Positions 10,511 to 23,666 of a stretch of 64,000 nt of DNA are shown here, one piece after another. Each line of letters begins with the position of its first letter. Position 1 is the first letter of the stretch. The notes beneath the pieces are model-generated. The model was given only the letters and a program-made list of their open reading frames with translations, had not been told where the DNA came from and did no database searches. The translations under genes and the position numbers were made by a program. Source of the DNA: Linderina pennispora. Its lineage: Eukaryota > Kickxellomycota > Kickxellomycetes > Kickxellales > Kickxellaceae. The DNA is taken from positions 1,054,001 to 1,118,000 of the forward strand of contig NW_024468252.1 in assembly GCF_002104995.1 (NCBI RefSeq), in the 5' to 3' direction.

Positions 10511-10991
10511 TCGTTTGCTGGGGTGCGTGCTGAGAGTGTATGCGATCCAAAAAGCTAACAATGCGCAGTAGCATTCTCGCGATTAAAATCTGGGGTTTTG
10601 TCCAGCCGATTCTTGCTCCCCTGACCCTGCGTTGTGGGCTGTCACGTGCCAATATCTATGTGAGCTTATCCAATGAAAAATTTTCAGTGGCCGTGGGCGC
10701 AGGTTCGAAGCTCATCAGCCGCCTTCCATCCTTTGAATTTTTCTCTTTTTACGCTGAAGCTCTTTTTTTTTTTTTTTTTCTAAATCGCGACTATACGCTA
10801 TCCTAACGCAATTACGAACGTAACCGCCATTCGTGCTTTCAGCGACACTTACACACGCACACCGCACAGTCTAGCTGACAAGAAGGTAGAGTTTCAGAGA
10901 GATATCTGTTGTGTTAGAGCCAAAACTGTGGTCTCAGCTGCAAAAAAGTTAAACTTGCGCTTTGGGCTTGCGCTTAGGCGACTTCTGCTCA
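10511..10991. promoter_or_regulatory. divergent promoter region, 2OG oxygenase and TFIIIC subunit
   Basis: About 480 bp between the two start codons, with a 17-base T tract at 10763-10779. Poly(dA:dT) tracts commonly exclude nucleosomes in fungal promoters; that role here is inferred. Confidence 0.45.
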
Positions 10992-13900
10992 ATGGACGTG
11001 ATACTCGAGACCGTCAAACGTGAGATCACGCTCGACTGCACGCGGGGCTCATCGCTCGATCGCGTGTGGTCGTTTGTGGAAAAGGCGCAGCGCGAGATGG
11101 CCGAGGACAGCGGGGTGCCGGCCGACAACATGGTAGTTAGCGACCAGATGAAAGAGTATCTGTGGCCGTATATCAGCAGCCTGGACGGGCTGACATTCAT
11201 CAACGGCCAGAGCGAGCACATCTTCGACCCCGCCGACGACGAGAAGCGCAAGGAGTTCCAGGCACTGACCTTCGCCCAGGTCGCATCGCAGTTTGCGGAC
11301 ATTGCACTCCGAGCGAGTGATGCCGAGATCAACCGCGAGCTGCTTGGGCGCCCGGAGGGAGTTCCGAGGGTGATGAATTCGCCCAAATCGTTCAAGGTCC
11401 TGGAGCTGGTTGCACGGGCACGCGAAATGGGCGTGACGCAGATAACAGTGAGCACGGAGCTCGGACTGGATCCGCGGTCGTCGTTCCACTTCATCAAGGT
11501 GCTGGAAGCGGAGGGCATGGTGGCCAAGTACACGGCGTACGAGGAAGGGCTGAACACCAACCTGATCATCCTTCGTCGGTACGTGACAGTGCATGAGAAG
11601 CTGATCAGCAATCTGCCGGCCGTCTTGGGGACGGCTAAGAAGCCAAAGAAAGAAAGCAAAACTAGGAACCATATCACGATTGTCGACGGGGTCCCAGTGA
11701 AGAAGAAGCTGCCGAATCCTGGCTACGAACGGGCGCCGGAGGAAATGGTCTCTAACCTTGTCCGATTCAAGCTGCGCAACCGCATCTCCGATATACTGGA
11801 GCAGAGCGAGAGCGGATCCATGGTCGAGATGGACTTGCTAGAGGCTGTCGGGCTGGACTTTTACGACAGGCGGCACCGCAAATACTTCCACCGAGTGATT
11901 GGAGCCATGGCCGATATAGGGTGCCTGGAGCGCGTGCGCATGCGGGTCCAGAGCGACCTGCTCGACGAGGAAATAAAAAACGCCGAGTACGAGATTCCCG
12001 ACGAGCACCTCCCTCGCGTGCCAACCAGCATGGCAACGTACTGGGAGATCCCGACGACAGACGGAGGCAAGGTGCGCCAGAGAAAGCCCCAGGAGGATAT
12101 CGATGCCGAGATGAAGGAGCGCGCCCGCATCAAGGCAGCCAAGGCAAAGCGAATGACTCTGATTCGGCAGAAGAAGGCGCGGCGGATGGGCTTGGAGCTC
12201 CGTCGCTGCGTGCGATTCATCAAGCCGTATGTCGATAAGCGCAAGGCGCGGGCCAGTGTCGGCGTGCCGTTGAAGCGGAGGCGCGAGCACGATAGGGCGG
12301 GCAGCACAGCAGTGCCAGCTGACGGACATACCAGCCAAGATGAAGACGAGAATGACGACGAGGATGAAGACGAGGATGCGGCGCTGGCAGTATCTCATGC
12401 ATCTGACGAGAACGACGACGACGATGACGACGACGAGATGGCTGGCATTGAGGCGGTCAAGGAGCACGCGGATATCAAGCACCTGCTGTCGATGCCGCAA
12501 GTGAGAATGGGTATGCTGAGCGGGATGTCGCTCGAGAGCCAAGTGTTCCGGCTTGTAGCACTCGCGGGGCCCCAGGGCACAGTGGCCAAGGCAGTGCAGT
12601 TCATTCTTCGGGAACACAACTACAAGACCTTGGTGCGCGTGTTTGACCGGCTGGTCAAGTCGCCTATTGTCCTCGGCGATGGATCGCTTCCGGGAACATA
12701 TGCGGTAGCTGGCAGCGCCAACGCCCCGACACAGATCCCAAAGACAGAGATGCTGATTACCAGTGTCGACGAGTTCCTGGGCCGTGAGCACCGGAAGCGC
12801 TACTTTGCCAACCCAGCGGCAACCAGCCTGATCTCGCAGCTCCTGGTTGATCTGGGGACCGAGGATAATGGCGCGCGACCGCAATCATTGGTATCTGCAT
12901 CTGCAACAACCAGCACAGCTGGAAAGGATATGGCCAAAGGCAAAGACAGGGAGGCTGATGTAGAAGTCATGCCTGAAGAGCAAATTGAAGCCCCGACCAC
13001 AAACGCTGACAGCCAGGTGTCTGCTAGCAAGGATCCAGTGGCACCAGCTCACTCTGGCTTGCATCTGTCAATGCCAGACCTTGTGAGGATAGCTGAAACG
13101 GAGTCCAAGTCCGTCAACGCGATTCTTCGACAGGAGTGTCTCATGGTGATGCTCAGGGACAAGGGAATCGTGTGCTGCACGAAATCCACCATTAAGGCGT
13201 GCCAGAACCGTGCGTCCCTGTACGTGCGCGAGCGCGAGGCGGCTGGAGAGATCACCTCGTCGGTTGCTGCATCCATGGTCAATTACAAGATGGACAAGCG
13301 CACGTTCCTGCGGACCATCACGACGCTGGCGTCCGAGCAGCGAGTGCACCACAGGGCTGTGGCTGCCAATCCGAACAAGAGCCGCAATCTGCCGATGCTG
13401 TCGCACCTAGCAATTGCCTGGGAGATCGATCCGAACGGGGAGCGTGTCGACGCGTTTATTGAGGCCTTGAAGGACAGTATGATCATCAACAGCGCTGGCT
13501 TGAAGCTGCGTCTGCCGCCACTGGTCGAAAACTCGGCGCTTGTGCAGCGCACGACCGGCTCAAAGGAGCGCGACCGCCGGTACATCGACGCCAAGCTAGG
13601 TGTGGCCAGGTTCCGCAGCACCGTCGCCACCACTCGTCGCAAGCGGTTCAAGCGTCTGGCAGCAGAGGTCGAGTCGGGTGTTGCTTATGACTCCAGGGAT
13701 GACGGCGATGACGAGCCGCTCTACAAGCGCGCAAAGAGAGAGAACATGCGGGCTGGCCGGACAGGCAAGGACCCAGCGTGGGAGGAGGTCAAGCAGGAGA
13801 TGGAGTACCTGGGCGGCGCTATGGTCCGGCTCCAGACACTTCACCAGTTCCTCATCAAGGAGCTGCCTCGCAGCATCGACAACATCCGCGTCTATCCCAA

Positions 13901-16900
13901 CTACATCTTCCGCATACCGTATCTGCTGTATGCCCTGCCACTTCGCCTGCATATCCAGCTGTGCAAAGGCGCGTGGTATACGCATGCTGCAATTCGCTAT
14001 GTGCGCTACGGCATCGTGCGGCCCGACCTTGACGACCCAGACATCTATGAAGGAAACCGAGGAGCAGAGGGAGACACGCCTGTCTGCCGCTGATGAAGAC
14101 GAAGACGAACTGGTACCAGGCACGTCTGAGGAGATGGCGAGGCGACTGAACACGCCGATCGGCAAGCTGCCCCAGGATCTGATCGCTATGATCATGAGCA
14201 AGGTCAACCGGTCGCGTGTTCTGGTGCAGCGGATGCTCTACCAGATGTACATCCTGCAGCTGGTGCAGCCCATTCTGAGAGAGCCCGACCTGACAAGCGA
14301 CCGAGAGCCAGCCGACGCTAAGGATGTGTTTAAGGATCCGCCGCTGCTGTCAAAGAACCAGAGCACGATTGGGTACCAGCTGATTGGCAAGGCCCGCGTG
14401 CTCAACCGCAAGGGCTACAGGTGCGCCGTGGAGACCGACAAGTTCTCTGGCAAGCCTGTGTCACAGGATCTGTCTGTAAACTACCTCAACGACAACGTGC
14501 ACAACGTGCTTGATATGCTGGAGAACCTGCAGTACTGGGATGAGCTGCAGACTTCGTCGCAGTATGAGGGCGATGAAATCAGCGTATCCCATCCGCTGTT
14601 CAGGATCAACTCGCTGGTATGCTGGCGCAAGCAGTCGAAGCTGAATCGGTCGCAGATCGAAACGCTGGACAGGTTTGTCAACAACCTGGATCGCAGGGTG
14701 CCGCCCATGTTTGACCTGAAGCTGCTGAAGAGGGCAGCCAAGGAGGCCTGTGTCTCGCTGCCAGAAGCGCGCATGTACTTCCGCAAGGTCGAGGTCAGAT
14801 TCAGGCGCAACATCCACATCAAACATCGGAAGAATTTCGAGGAGAGCCTGAAGAAGGACGCGTCAACCGTCGCAGCGCGTGAAATGAACAAGATCAACAT
14901 GGCCAAGGGAACGCCGCCCCCACCGCTCAATGACCTGAGTCGGCCTCCGGCCATTCTTCCGCTGGCAGCACCGCCGCGTCGCCGCTGGTCGGCCGAGGAC
15001 CAGCACCTGCTTATCCTTACGTTCGTTGTGGTTAAGTGCTATGCGCAGCGGCACAAGATGCCTGTGCTGCTGATGCCTGCACTCAAGGTGTTCCCCGACC
15101 GCTTTGATGTCAACAACCGCACCGAGCGGCTGCGTCACCAGTGGGGCAACATGATGCATCGGGACCATTACCGCAGCCTCAGCGAGTGTCTGATGACTCT
15201 CTGGCCGCATATCTTTGACGATGCGCTCAGCAAGGGTGAGCTGACAGACACTAGCAACCGTGAAAAGTGGGACATTGTCAAAGAGGTCTACTACCTGCAC
15301 GATTTGCTGCAGAAGAATACGCTGCTGGAGATTCTGGAGCAGTACAAGGAGAAGCTGTACTACGACTATGTCGATGTTGCCGATGAGCAACAGCCGGATC
15401 TGTTCGAGTACTTGCAGAACATGGCGCGCACAGGTACCAGCAAGCTGGCTGAGCTGGCGCGGAGGGCGCAGGCTGACAACGAGCCGGGCCAGGAGCACTT
15501 GTCGGAAAAGCTCAAGAGCATGCTGAGGCAGAAGCATGCAAAGGAGAAGGTCAAGATCGTCAAGAGCCACCTGAAGTTTTTGCCCGAGACGCTTGAGGAG
15601 TTCAAGCTGCGGTACGTGATTGTCAGCAAGGATGCAAAGCCCACGGTCCTGGAGAGCGGGTTCAAGTATGAGTTCCCGGAGGACAGCCTCCGGCGCGGAT
15701 CAAACATGCATAGCACCTTCCAGCAGCTGCGCATGGCGAAAAACACCATGTATACGATGCGCCAGGGCTGGTCGTGCCTGGCGGACGAGTCGAACCCAGT
15801 AACCACGCATCTCCAGCTCTCAGATGACGGCATGCCTGTCAAGGTGCCGGTTTCCGCATACACCCCAAGGCTGGTGTACATTGACATGATGCAGAGCATC
15901 TATCCGGTTGTGCGCATCCTGAATGCCAGGGTTCTGAGGCGGGCTTTCAATCAGCTGGTCTCCAACCCAGTGCTGGTCGTCGATGACACTGCAATCGACG
16001 AGATTGGCAGGCTATGCATGGATCGATACGTCTCTAGCACTCGCCTGCGGGCGATAATTACCAATCTGGTGCTGACGCCCAACGACGAGTACGACGAGTC
16101 CCTCGCCAACAAGCTCCTGCTGCCGGACAAGTACGTGTCGGAGCTGGTCATCAAGTATATCCAGCGCACCTTTACCATCACCAAGCTTGCGAGCAACGCA
16201 ATGTCGGTCGGGCTAGCCAAGCTTGTCTTCAATAACGCCCCAGAGCCGATAACTTGGCCGTCCGAGACACAGGCGGAATCCAGTGTGGGCAGCACCGTCG
16301 TCGTGCATGAGACGTCGGGGGCTACCCGCGTTGGCGCTGCAGAAGCCCGGCCCGGAACGCACACAGCTGGTGAGGTGGACGATAGCCAGCCAGGGCAGGG
16401 CGGCATCGAGCGCAGGGCTCCTGGCCGCGGATTTGCCATCTCCGAACGATTCGCCACAGTTCTGAACGGAAATCTGCCTGCGAGCTTCCTCAAGGGGCCG
16501 CAGCAGCTGCCTGAGCTGTCGACGGCTGACCACCATTGGGCACCAGCGGACTCGGCGTACTCGCTGTCATTGTTTGCCCAAGGCCGGCTGTGGCTGCGGC
16601 CAGTATATTCGGCCAAACCCGACGCGCCGTTTGGTCCGATGGCAGGGTTCCAGCGCCGTCTAAATCTACACGTTGTCGACTTTGATTTACGCGCGTCGGA
16701 TTGCCGAGGCATCTCCCATGGACGTCGATGGTGACCAGCAGCATGGGGGCAATCTTGCGCTGTCGCCAGAGATCCTGGAAAAGGTTCTCTCGGCGCTGGC
16801 CATGCTCGTGCATGAAACTGGCGCCATGGGTGTGGCCTTGGGCGAGCTGCAGAGCCTCATCAGCAGGATGTTTGAGAAAACGACCATGGATATGCCAGAG

Positions 16901-17399
16901 CACCTGCGGACCATTTTGCAGTCACGCTCTGCGCTCCAGACACTGGTTGGCATGCTGGTTAGCAGCAAGCGACTGGTGGTGGTGGGCTGCACCGACCAGC
17001 GGTATGTCTCGGAAAGATACTATCAGGCCCAGTGGATGACGACTGTCGGCGACCCGCCACTCAAACTCGTGCCGTATCTCGGCCAGAGCCTCAATGGCAG
17101 CGCCAACATGGCATTGCTCTTGAATATGGTGCGCACGCTGACAGGTCCAGATTCTCGAGCACCCCGGGATCTCGCAGACCAACCTGATGCGGCGTCATTT
17201 CGCGCCACATGTGGCGAAGGCCGAGATCCAGCGGTTCCTGGATATTCTGTGCTCTCACAAAATCATCGACAAGCGCGAATCAGAGGTGCCGGCCAACTCG
17301 GGTGTGTATATTACGACTTACAGGGCACGCCTCGACTACTACTCGAAGCTGCGGCAGCTGTCTCGGTCGCTGGGCGACCTGCTGCCTCTAGACTCTTGA
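10992..17399 (+). CDS. TFC3: TFIIIC B-block-binding subunit (tau138/GTF3C1 type), with three +1 shifts
   Basis: The start at 10992 (MDVILETVKREITLD) suits the family N-terminus better than the longer frame. The B-block-binding winged helix is clear at about residues 120-185 (NSPKSFKVLELVARAREMG to EAEGMVAKY). Acidic D/E linkers (around 12340-12440) separate further winged-helix blocks; a second extended WH region lies at about 14700-15350. The product binds the B box of tRNA genes to recruit TFIIIB and RNA polymerase III. The frame moves +1 near 14050, 16685 and 17145; at 17145 deleting one C gives a continuous reading (TGQILEHPGISQTNL). Total about 2,130 residues, large as expected. Since this gene is essential in model fungi, the shifts look like assembly insertions. 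Confidence 0.85.
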
Positions 17400-18231
17400 A
17401 CTTGTGTGTCTTTTTTGAATACCCAGCCCAGCAGCCTGGAGTTAATCTAGCTGGGGCTACTGTCTATTGCTTCTTGGAAGCAAGAAATAACGAAATGGTG
17501 GGGAGGGAGCGCTTTGCTTTCCTTCTGGGAACTGCAGAGCCAGCTCAACATTTGCCTACTTTCCTCCTCCCTCCCTCCTCCCCGTGAATGGACAATATAT
17601 TTGCGACAAATTTTGTTGGGAAAGGTTTGCATTTTGTACCATCTATTTTTTTTTGCACACAGTAGCAGCATTTTGCGAAAGCGATCCGGATTTTTGCCAC
17701 ACGGGCGAGAGCTGAGAAGAATAGACGAGGCTGGCAAACCTGTCAATAGGCGCATGGCCGATTGTCCCAGTGTGTTCGTTTGGGCTGGCTGAATGAACAA
17801 GCCAAAAATATCTGCTGTGGCTTCAGAGTCCCCTCGTGAAGGACTTTTTGGCGGCCGTGGTGAGGGGATGAGAATGGCTGTGGTTCATATCGTTAAAAGC
17901 CAGCCGGAGTGGGGAGGGGAAACCGCGGCTGAATCCTATCAAAAATAACACATTTCGAAATTTTTCTCCAAACACCTCGTTCTCCGCTTTCTCATTTTCT
18001 CTCCCTCTACACATCTCTTTCGCCCCCTGGCTGTTTCACTTGAGGTATCCCATTGAATGGACGACCTTGCCAGTTTTTAGAGCGACCAGGCTGCCACCCA
18101 TCTGTAAATTTCCTCGCCTATTCCTCACCTCTTTCTTCTCTTGCAAGGTCATTCTTGTCCAAGCAGCAGGGGCAGATATCGCTGTTTATACTTGCCTTTC
18201 CTTTTCCATATTGCATCTCCTGCATATAAAT
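17400..18231. other. intergenic stretch, pyrimidine-rich, nothing recognised
   Basis: CT-rich stretches at about 17540-17585 and 17970-18030 look like 3' UTR and promoter sequence; no convincing protein. Confidence 0.4.
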
Positions 18232-18324
18232 TATGATCGACTACACAGAGCCAGTCGCCTGCAAGGCTGAGGAGCGCATGTGCACCTGTCCTATGTGCGA
18301 GGGCGGCTTCGCTTGCACCGGGTA
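18232..18324 (+). CDS. possible 30-residue cysteine-rich peptide (metallothionein-like composition)
   Basis: ATG at 18232, 15 bp after a TATAAA-like sequence, reads MIDYTEPVACKAEERMCTCP and continues MCEGGFACTG to a stop: five cysteines with C-x-C and C-x-x-C spacing. Too short to be sure. A GTAAAC sits at the stop codon and CAG occurs about 58 bp later, so an intron joining a further exon is possible. Could be a copper-thionein-like peptide, or chance. Confidence 0.25.
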
Positions 18325-19413
18325 AACCGGATCATGCCCAAGTCCAGCACAACCAACCGGCTGCTTGTGTTCTGCCCGCAGCTCTCGTGTCTCACCCACC
18401 CCCGCAGACACGTCCTTTCCAAAAAAATATTTACCCAAAAAATTTATACTGCATATTCTCCGCCAAAATAAAGAGGTCAAAAAAGGGGTCGCTTTGAGCC
18501 TCTGCAACGAGTTACAAATCATGCTGTGTGCGCCAACGTTTTGCAGCAACCGTCCAATCGCCAGTTTAAATAGGACATGTGAGATATTAGCACGTATAGC
18601 CTACATCTGCCCTGTATATCTTTCCAATGGCCCACTCGATAACTACCACAGAATACCAATGGAAAACATTGCGTAATTATCTATCAGCCTGCAGGAGATA
18701 GAGCGATACGGTCGCTGATTTAGATGTAGCAATGATACCTTGTGACATAACATTTGAGAATGTATAAGGTATGTGGCTCGTGTGTCAGAGATCCACAATA
18801 TGCCCTACCGCTTTCCAGTCGCAATTGACTGCTTGCGGCGAGTTCTTACAAGATGATCATTCTTGTAGGACAGCCATAGTATATCACCATCTGACACAGT
18901 TCATACATGCTTTGTAATAGGAATGGGGACTGGGCGATATATAGGGATGAAATAATTATCCATTGTCTTTTGCAAACAGTGGGAATAGCAAATGAATGTG
19001 ATTTCAAAATTGCATATAGACGACGTTTATGAAACCCCTTGGTTTACATCACTAGTATCAGGCGACTTCCGCATGTGTTTAGTGCCGGATATTATGTGCT
19101 AGAACCAATGCTGCATATGCCCCACTACACGATATGTCATCTGTATTCCCAGGCAAGCGCAGCCAAATTTCATGCCACACCACACCATCTCAGGAACCTT
19201 GCGCCATTGCGCCCGATGCCACTAGAGCAAAGCATATCACGTGGTATTCAAATCGCAGCCAATGAGCGCTTGGGCTTATGGAGTTTGCATAATTGTGCCA
19301 GGATTTGATTTTGCATTGGGCTGGCGCAGTGTAAGGACGAAAAATACGTTTCGACGCGTTCGCCAGCTCTCTCACTTCATTTCCACGCACCGATTTAACA
19401 ACATTCTTCAGCA
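18325..19413. other. intergenic stretch, nothing recognised
   Basis: AT-richer than its surroundings, without family-like open frames. The next gene starts at 19414. Confidence 0.4.
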
Positions 19414-21279
19414 ATGCCACGCGCAACCAGGAGCAGCACACGAGGCAAAGCGGCACCTGCAACATCGATATCGCCGAAGACGCGCACGCGGGAGGCACGT
19501 ACTCTTCGACAGCCTACGGAGGCCGTCGAGCTGGCCCAGGAGGCAGCCTGCAGATATATCGTCCGACTCAGAGCCCTCGCGCATGAGGACACGGCAGAAG
19601 GCAAATCCAGCACGCAAGCGCGCACTGCAGCGCCTGATGCAAGCAATTCGGGACGGCGGGTTTCGACTCTGATCTGGACTCGAGTGGGTCGGACTCGGAG
19701 CCGGTGCGTCGAGCCCTGACGCGCACGCGGCGCAGCTCTCGTCGCACGAGGCAGGAGGCAGAGGATGAAGAGGTGCATTCCAGCGACAGCGACTATGTGA
19801 TGGCGGGGGATGTAGAGGATGCTGAGGAGGACCGGCTACTGGAGGAGCAGGCGGCGGGCGACGAGTTTGATCTGACGACAGATGTGGGGCGGCAGGCAGC
19901 GGCTGCAGCCGCAGCTGCGGCAGCCGAACAGAAGCACGAGAGGAGACGGACAGAGAAGAAGCTGATTCTTAAAATTAAAAAGACCAGTTTGCTGGGCGGA
20001 AAAGAAGAGCGCCGAGGAGCGCGCAAAGGAGGCCGGTCTGGCGCTGGATGATATTGACTGGTCCTGAATTCGACATTGGAATGATCAACGAGATCTTGGC
20101 CAGGCGCGAGGCACTGAGGAAGCGCAAGATGGGAGAAGCTGTGGCGGGCAATGCGGACGGCGAGATCACAACAGCAAAGCTAAAGAAGTCCAGCTTGGCA
20201 CCTGCGCCGCTGCAGTTGGAAAGGGTTAAGCATGCTGCTGTGGAGAAGTCCAGCGAGAGCATACCTGAAGAGACAGTGACTGAAGAGGTTATTGCAGAGG
20301 ACATCGTCGCTGAAAAGGCTGTGTCCGAGAAACCAGCCGCTGATGCCCCTGCTGAAGAGGCTATTCCTAAGGAGGAGCTTTCTACGAGTGCAGCCAACGA
20401 GGCGCCTGTCGAGGAAGAGGTCCTTATCGCAGTGGCTGCAGAGGCACCTGCTGAAAAGCTGCCAGCTGCTGAGACCTCTTCCTCGGAGGACGAGGAAATG
20501 GTCGATGTCTCAGCTGAGCCGGTGAATCCTAGCCGAGGATCCCAGCGCTTGCATCGGATGCTGCGATGCTGGCGGCCAAGGTGATCGGCGACGCAATGGA
20601 GATTGACAACGACGCCGACAGCCACCAGTTTCACAGGCCTATTTGAAGACCACAGCGAAGTGCCTCAGACGCCGGGCGCTTCGCTGCAGCTGCCACCGCG
20701 CGCTGTAGCCATGAATCCAAACGGCCGAGCCAGCGGAGTCCATCAATCGCTGGGATCCGGCGGGCGAACACGGCGCGGCGGCACCCAGCGCTGATTCGCA
20801 CTACTGACTCTCAGGCCTGGTGCGCCCTATGACATGCGCCTGGTGTTGCAGTACGAGCTGCAGCATGAGGACAAGCTGCTGAAGGACCTGTATGCGGAAG
20901 TGGCCGACCAGCTGCGGAAACTGCAGACCGAGGAAAGACTGCTACGCATGATTGTCAAGAAGGACTTTGAGCTGCCGGAAGAGGCAGTGGCAGACGATGC
21001 AGCGATGTTTTCGATGGATCCGGCGTATTCGTCGTTTTTGGATACCGAGCACCATGCGCCCACGGGCGGTGAGCTGGAGATGCACGACGGTGAGGAGAGT
21101 AGCGACGGTGAGGGAAGCAGCAGCGAGTCGGATGGGATCGATCAGCGGCATGTCGTCGTCGTCATCGTCTTCAGGACTCCAGCGACGAGGAGGTGCAGGA
21201 CGAAGACATTGCGCGTGCGTCACTTGGCCGCATTCTGACAGACTACGTGCCCACCAACGGCTGGCCATCAACAGCCTAG
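19414..21279 (+). CDS. acidic/basic low-complexity protein, probably nuclear, unknown family, many +1 shifts
   Basis: ATG at 19414 (MPRATRSSTRGKAAP). Reading across about ten single-base gains gives a continuous product of roughly 620 residues: R/S-rich start, acidic block (DSDLDSSGSDSEP, DEEVHSSDSDYV), an alanine run (about ten Ala near 19895), a lysine-rich helix (KHERRRTEKKLILKIKK), DIDWS-PEFDIGMINEILARR, a long E/A/P repeat region (EETVTEEVIAEDIVAEK), and a helical C-terminal part (PYDMRLVLQYELQHEDKLL). It ends SSDEEVQDEDIARASLG through WPSTA at 21279; AATAAA at 21293. The alternation of charge resembles chromatin-associated proteins, but I do not recognise the family. The density of shifts leaves open that it is a pseudogene. 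Confidence 0.5.
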
Positions 21280-21321
21280 TGTGTACTGAAGTAATAAATG
21301 ATTCGCATGTTATTTGAAGAA

Positions 21322-22301
21322 TTATTTGGTACGTGGACTCTTGTAGAGCATCAGGATCCAGATGTACAGGAACTGCATCATCGCGATGATGAACAAGAAG
21401 TGGATGCGCCGCTTCCGGTGCACGTTGATGCCTGTTGCCGACGAGGTGTCTGGAATCAGCGCGTACCGCATCGACCGGATCATAAAGAACGCAAGCGCAA
21501 AGCCCAGATACAAGGAACACCGTCCACGTCATCCACCAGGGCGCCCAAGGCTTGAGCAGCACGACCTGGAATGGTGGTGACAAACTTGTACCCGCTGAAG
21601 GCCAGGATGTCCAGCAGCTGCAGCTCTGAGCCGACATTCAGCAGGTAGCAGAACATTTTGACCAGCAGCACCTCAAACACAATGATGCCGAGGGCCGAGC
21701 TCGCCGTGTACCCAAGGACCTCAGGGTTGAAGTCAGCAGTGCGGCCGATAATCAGGCCAATAGTAATCACATACGTAACAAGGCTCATCACGGGGATGTA
21801 CAGATCCGGAGAGTTTGTGTCGTCGCGCGGTGACTTGAACCCGACCACCTGGCCAGTCGCGTCGCGCTCCGCCGCACGGTGCCAGTTCTTGTGTAGCCAC
21901 GGGAATGCAAGCAGTCGCAGCTTGGCCAGCACGTAGATATTGGTCACATCGAAGTAGTGCTTCATCTGTGCCAGGCTCACGTACCGACCCACGTTCTGCT
22001 GCACATTCTCCTGCATTGCATTCATCGCTGTGCCCGCGAACTGCATTCCCAGCTGCGCCGCCTGGTTGTTCTGGAAGCCAGGTGGGAAGAATCCGTACGG
22101 GTTGTCAAACCCAGGCTGCTGGTTGGCGTTCGGGGGCGAGGCCGTCTGGAATTGCTGGTGCTGCTGCTGGTGCTGCTGCTGGCTGTTGCGGCTGCTGTGC
22201 GGCTGCTGCTGGTTATAGTCGTTGTAGCCCGCGAACTGCTGCTCACCGACCGGCGAAAACGCCCCCCGCATCGGCGGATTCTGCCCCTGGTACTGTGCCA
22301 T
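21322..22301 (-). CDS. YIF1: YIF1-family ER-Golgi membrane protein, two +1 shifts
   Basis: ATG at 22301 (MAQYQGQNPPMRG); the longer frame starts at GTG. N-terminal half is cytosolic, rich in Q, H, N and P with a CAG-type glutamine run at about 22150-22200. The family core follows: GRYVSLAQMKHYFDVTNIYV, KLRLLAFPW and the hydrophobic segments YIPVMSLVTYVITIGLII, SALGIIVFEVLLVKMFCYLL, LLDILAFSGYKFVTTI and a C-terminal pair (GFALAFFMIRSM, FLFIIAMMQFLYIWIL). YIF1 binds YIP1 in COPII/Rab trafficking. Two extra bases near 21565 and 21517 split the last part; both sides match the family. It is convergent with the acidic-protein gene, 42 bp apart. Confidence 0.8.
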
Positions 22302-22444
22302 GTTCGAATTCACTTTTGTTCCTTTTGGATTTGGACTGGAAAAATGAAATTTTTAAGATGAGAGCGGAGACAAAAAAAAAAGGTACCCAGAAACTGCAGC
22401 AACTCCAAAACTAGGCAGGCTGATGGAAAGTCGTCCAGTCCCCA

Positions 22445-23331
22445 TCACACCTGGCGAACTGGCACAAAGTACGTGAGCGACCCGCAGTTCTGGTCATTCA
22501 GTGCGCCAACGCCATACCCAGTGGTGCCGATGTACACGTAAAAGACCACGGCATGCTGCTCAATAATGCAGCACACAATATTCTTGGGTGCGACGTGGTA
22601 GCTCTGCAAAAAGCGCAGAAAATTCTTCATGTCCACGACCGCTGTGAAATGGTCCCCAGGCGCCCTCCCTGGCGTCGTGCTCGCCGACGGCTCCTGCGAC
22701 GCATCGTACGAGAGATTCTCGAGTCCCTCTGAAGAACGTCGTGATATCCACCAACTCGTTTGTCACTCTGATCGTCATCTCGCCCTCCCGGTTCGCCGAT
22801 ATGGCGACTCTATCGCCCATGGTCTTCATGCGCTCAGCAATGCTGCGCACGCTGTTCAGAGGCGGCATCATGATGTGCACTTGGCTGTCAGGCACCAGGG
22901 GCTCCCGAATGGCCTCCATCTGCTGTGGCGTGAGGACCCGCACCGGTACGTCCTGCGAGAGCTTCATTTCGCGCCCCGTGCTCGACTGGTTTTGGATTAT
23001 CAAGGGAAAGCAATGGTAGACCCTGCTTCTTTGTCAGCTTCAAGGTGGTGCGCAGCGCGCCCTGCGCTGATTTCAGTGCCCGCATGAGGTTGTCGATGCT
23101 GAATTCTAGGTATATCTCGTTGTTGTGGATGCTCTCAATACGGTAGTCTTGGAACAGTGCGTCCACTGCAACATCTGACCATAGCTGGAGCCCTGAGTCA
23201 ATGTCTGTCAGTACGATGATGTGCAGCTTTTCGGGTGTTAGCTTTAGGATCGCGCCCTTGGCAAGCTTGTCGATGCTCTGGACTACGCGCAGCAGCAGGT
23301 TGGAGTTTGATACTATGGTTCGGAAACGCAT
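22445..23331 (-). CDS. HUS1: HUS1 checkpoint clamp subunit, two +1 shifts
   Basis: Start ATG at 23331 (MRFRTIVSNSNLLLRVV), the family's usual MRFR opening. The sliding-clamp fold is seen from SIDKLAKGAILKLTPEKLHI through FSIDNLMRALKSAQGA and LKLTKKQGLPLLSL; after a shift near 22995 it continues VPVRVLTPQQME, and after another near 22700 ends AVVDMKNFLRFLQSY to LTYFVPVRQV at 22445. About 295 residues, near the usual 280. It works with RAD9 and RAD1 as the 9-1-1 clamp loaded at DNA damage. Lies about 335 bp downstream (in sequence order) of protease T2's 3' end. Confidence 0.85.
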
Positions 23332-23666
23332 TGATTTATAGAAAAAGAATTGCAGGAGGAAGTAGATTTGCGGATGCATAGGCACAAGTCGAAGCTATAT
23401 AGTGCACACTCTTCGAGCGCACTAGAAGCTGGCTGCGCAAACGCGTTCGAATAGGGGATGCAAGCTGGCATTTATATTAATTGCTTGATTGGATTACCAT
23501 TTGGGCGAAAAAGAGCAAAAAGAAGGCACCAGGCAGCACGCAGAATGCTGCTCCTGTATTACAGGTCTGTGTTACAGGTCTGTATCAAAGGTAAAAATTA
23601 TCCACCACCAGCAGACTACCTCCTCAGGAACTGCTAGCAGATAATACCGGTGACTTAGGTGGGATA

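Noticed and set aside
11838-12884. 348-residue minus-strand open frame and similar ones across TFIIIC, BMS1 and the RabGAP
   Set aside because: Antisense frames of GC-rich genes kept open by codon bias; no family-like sequence.
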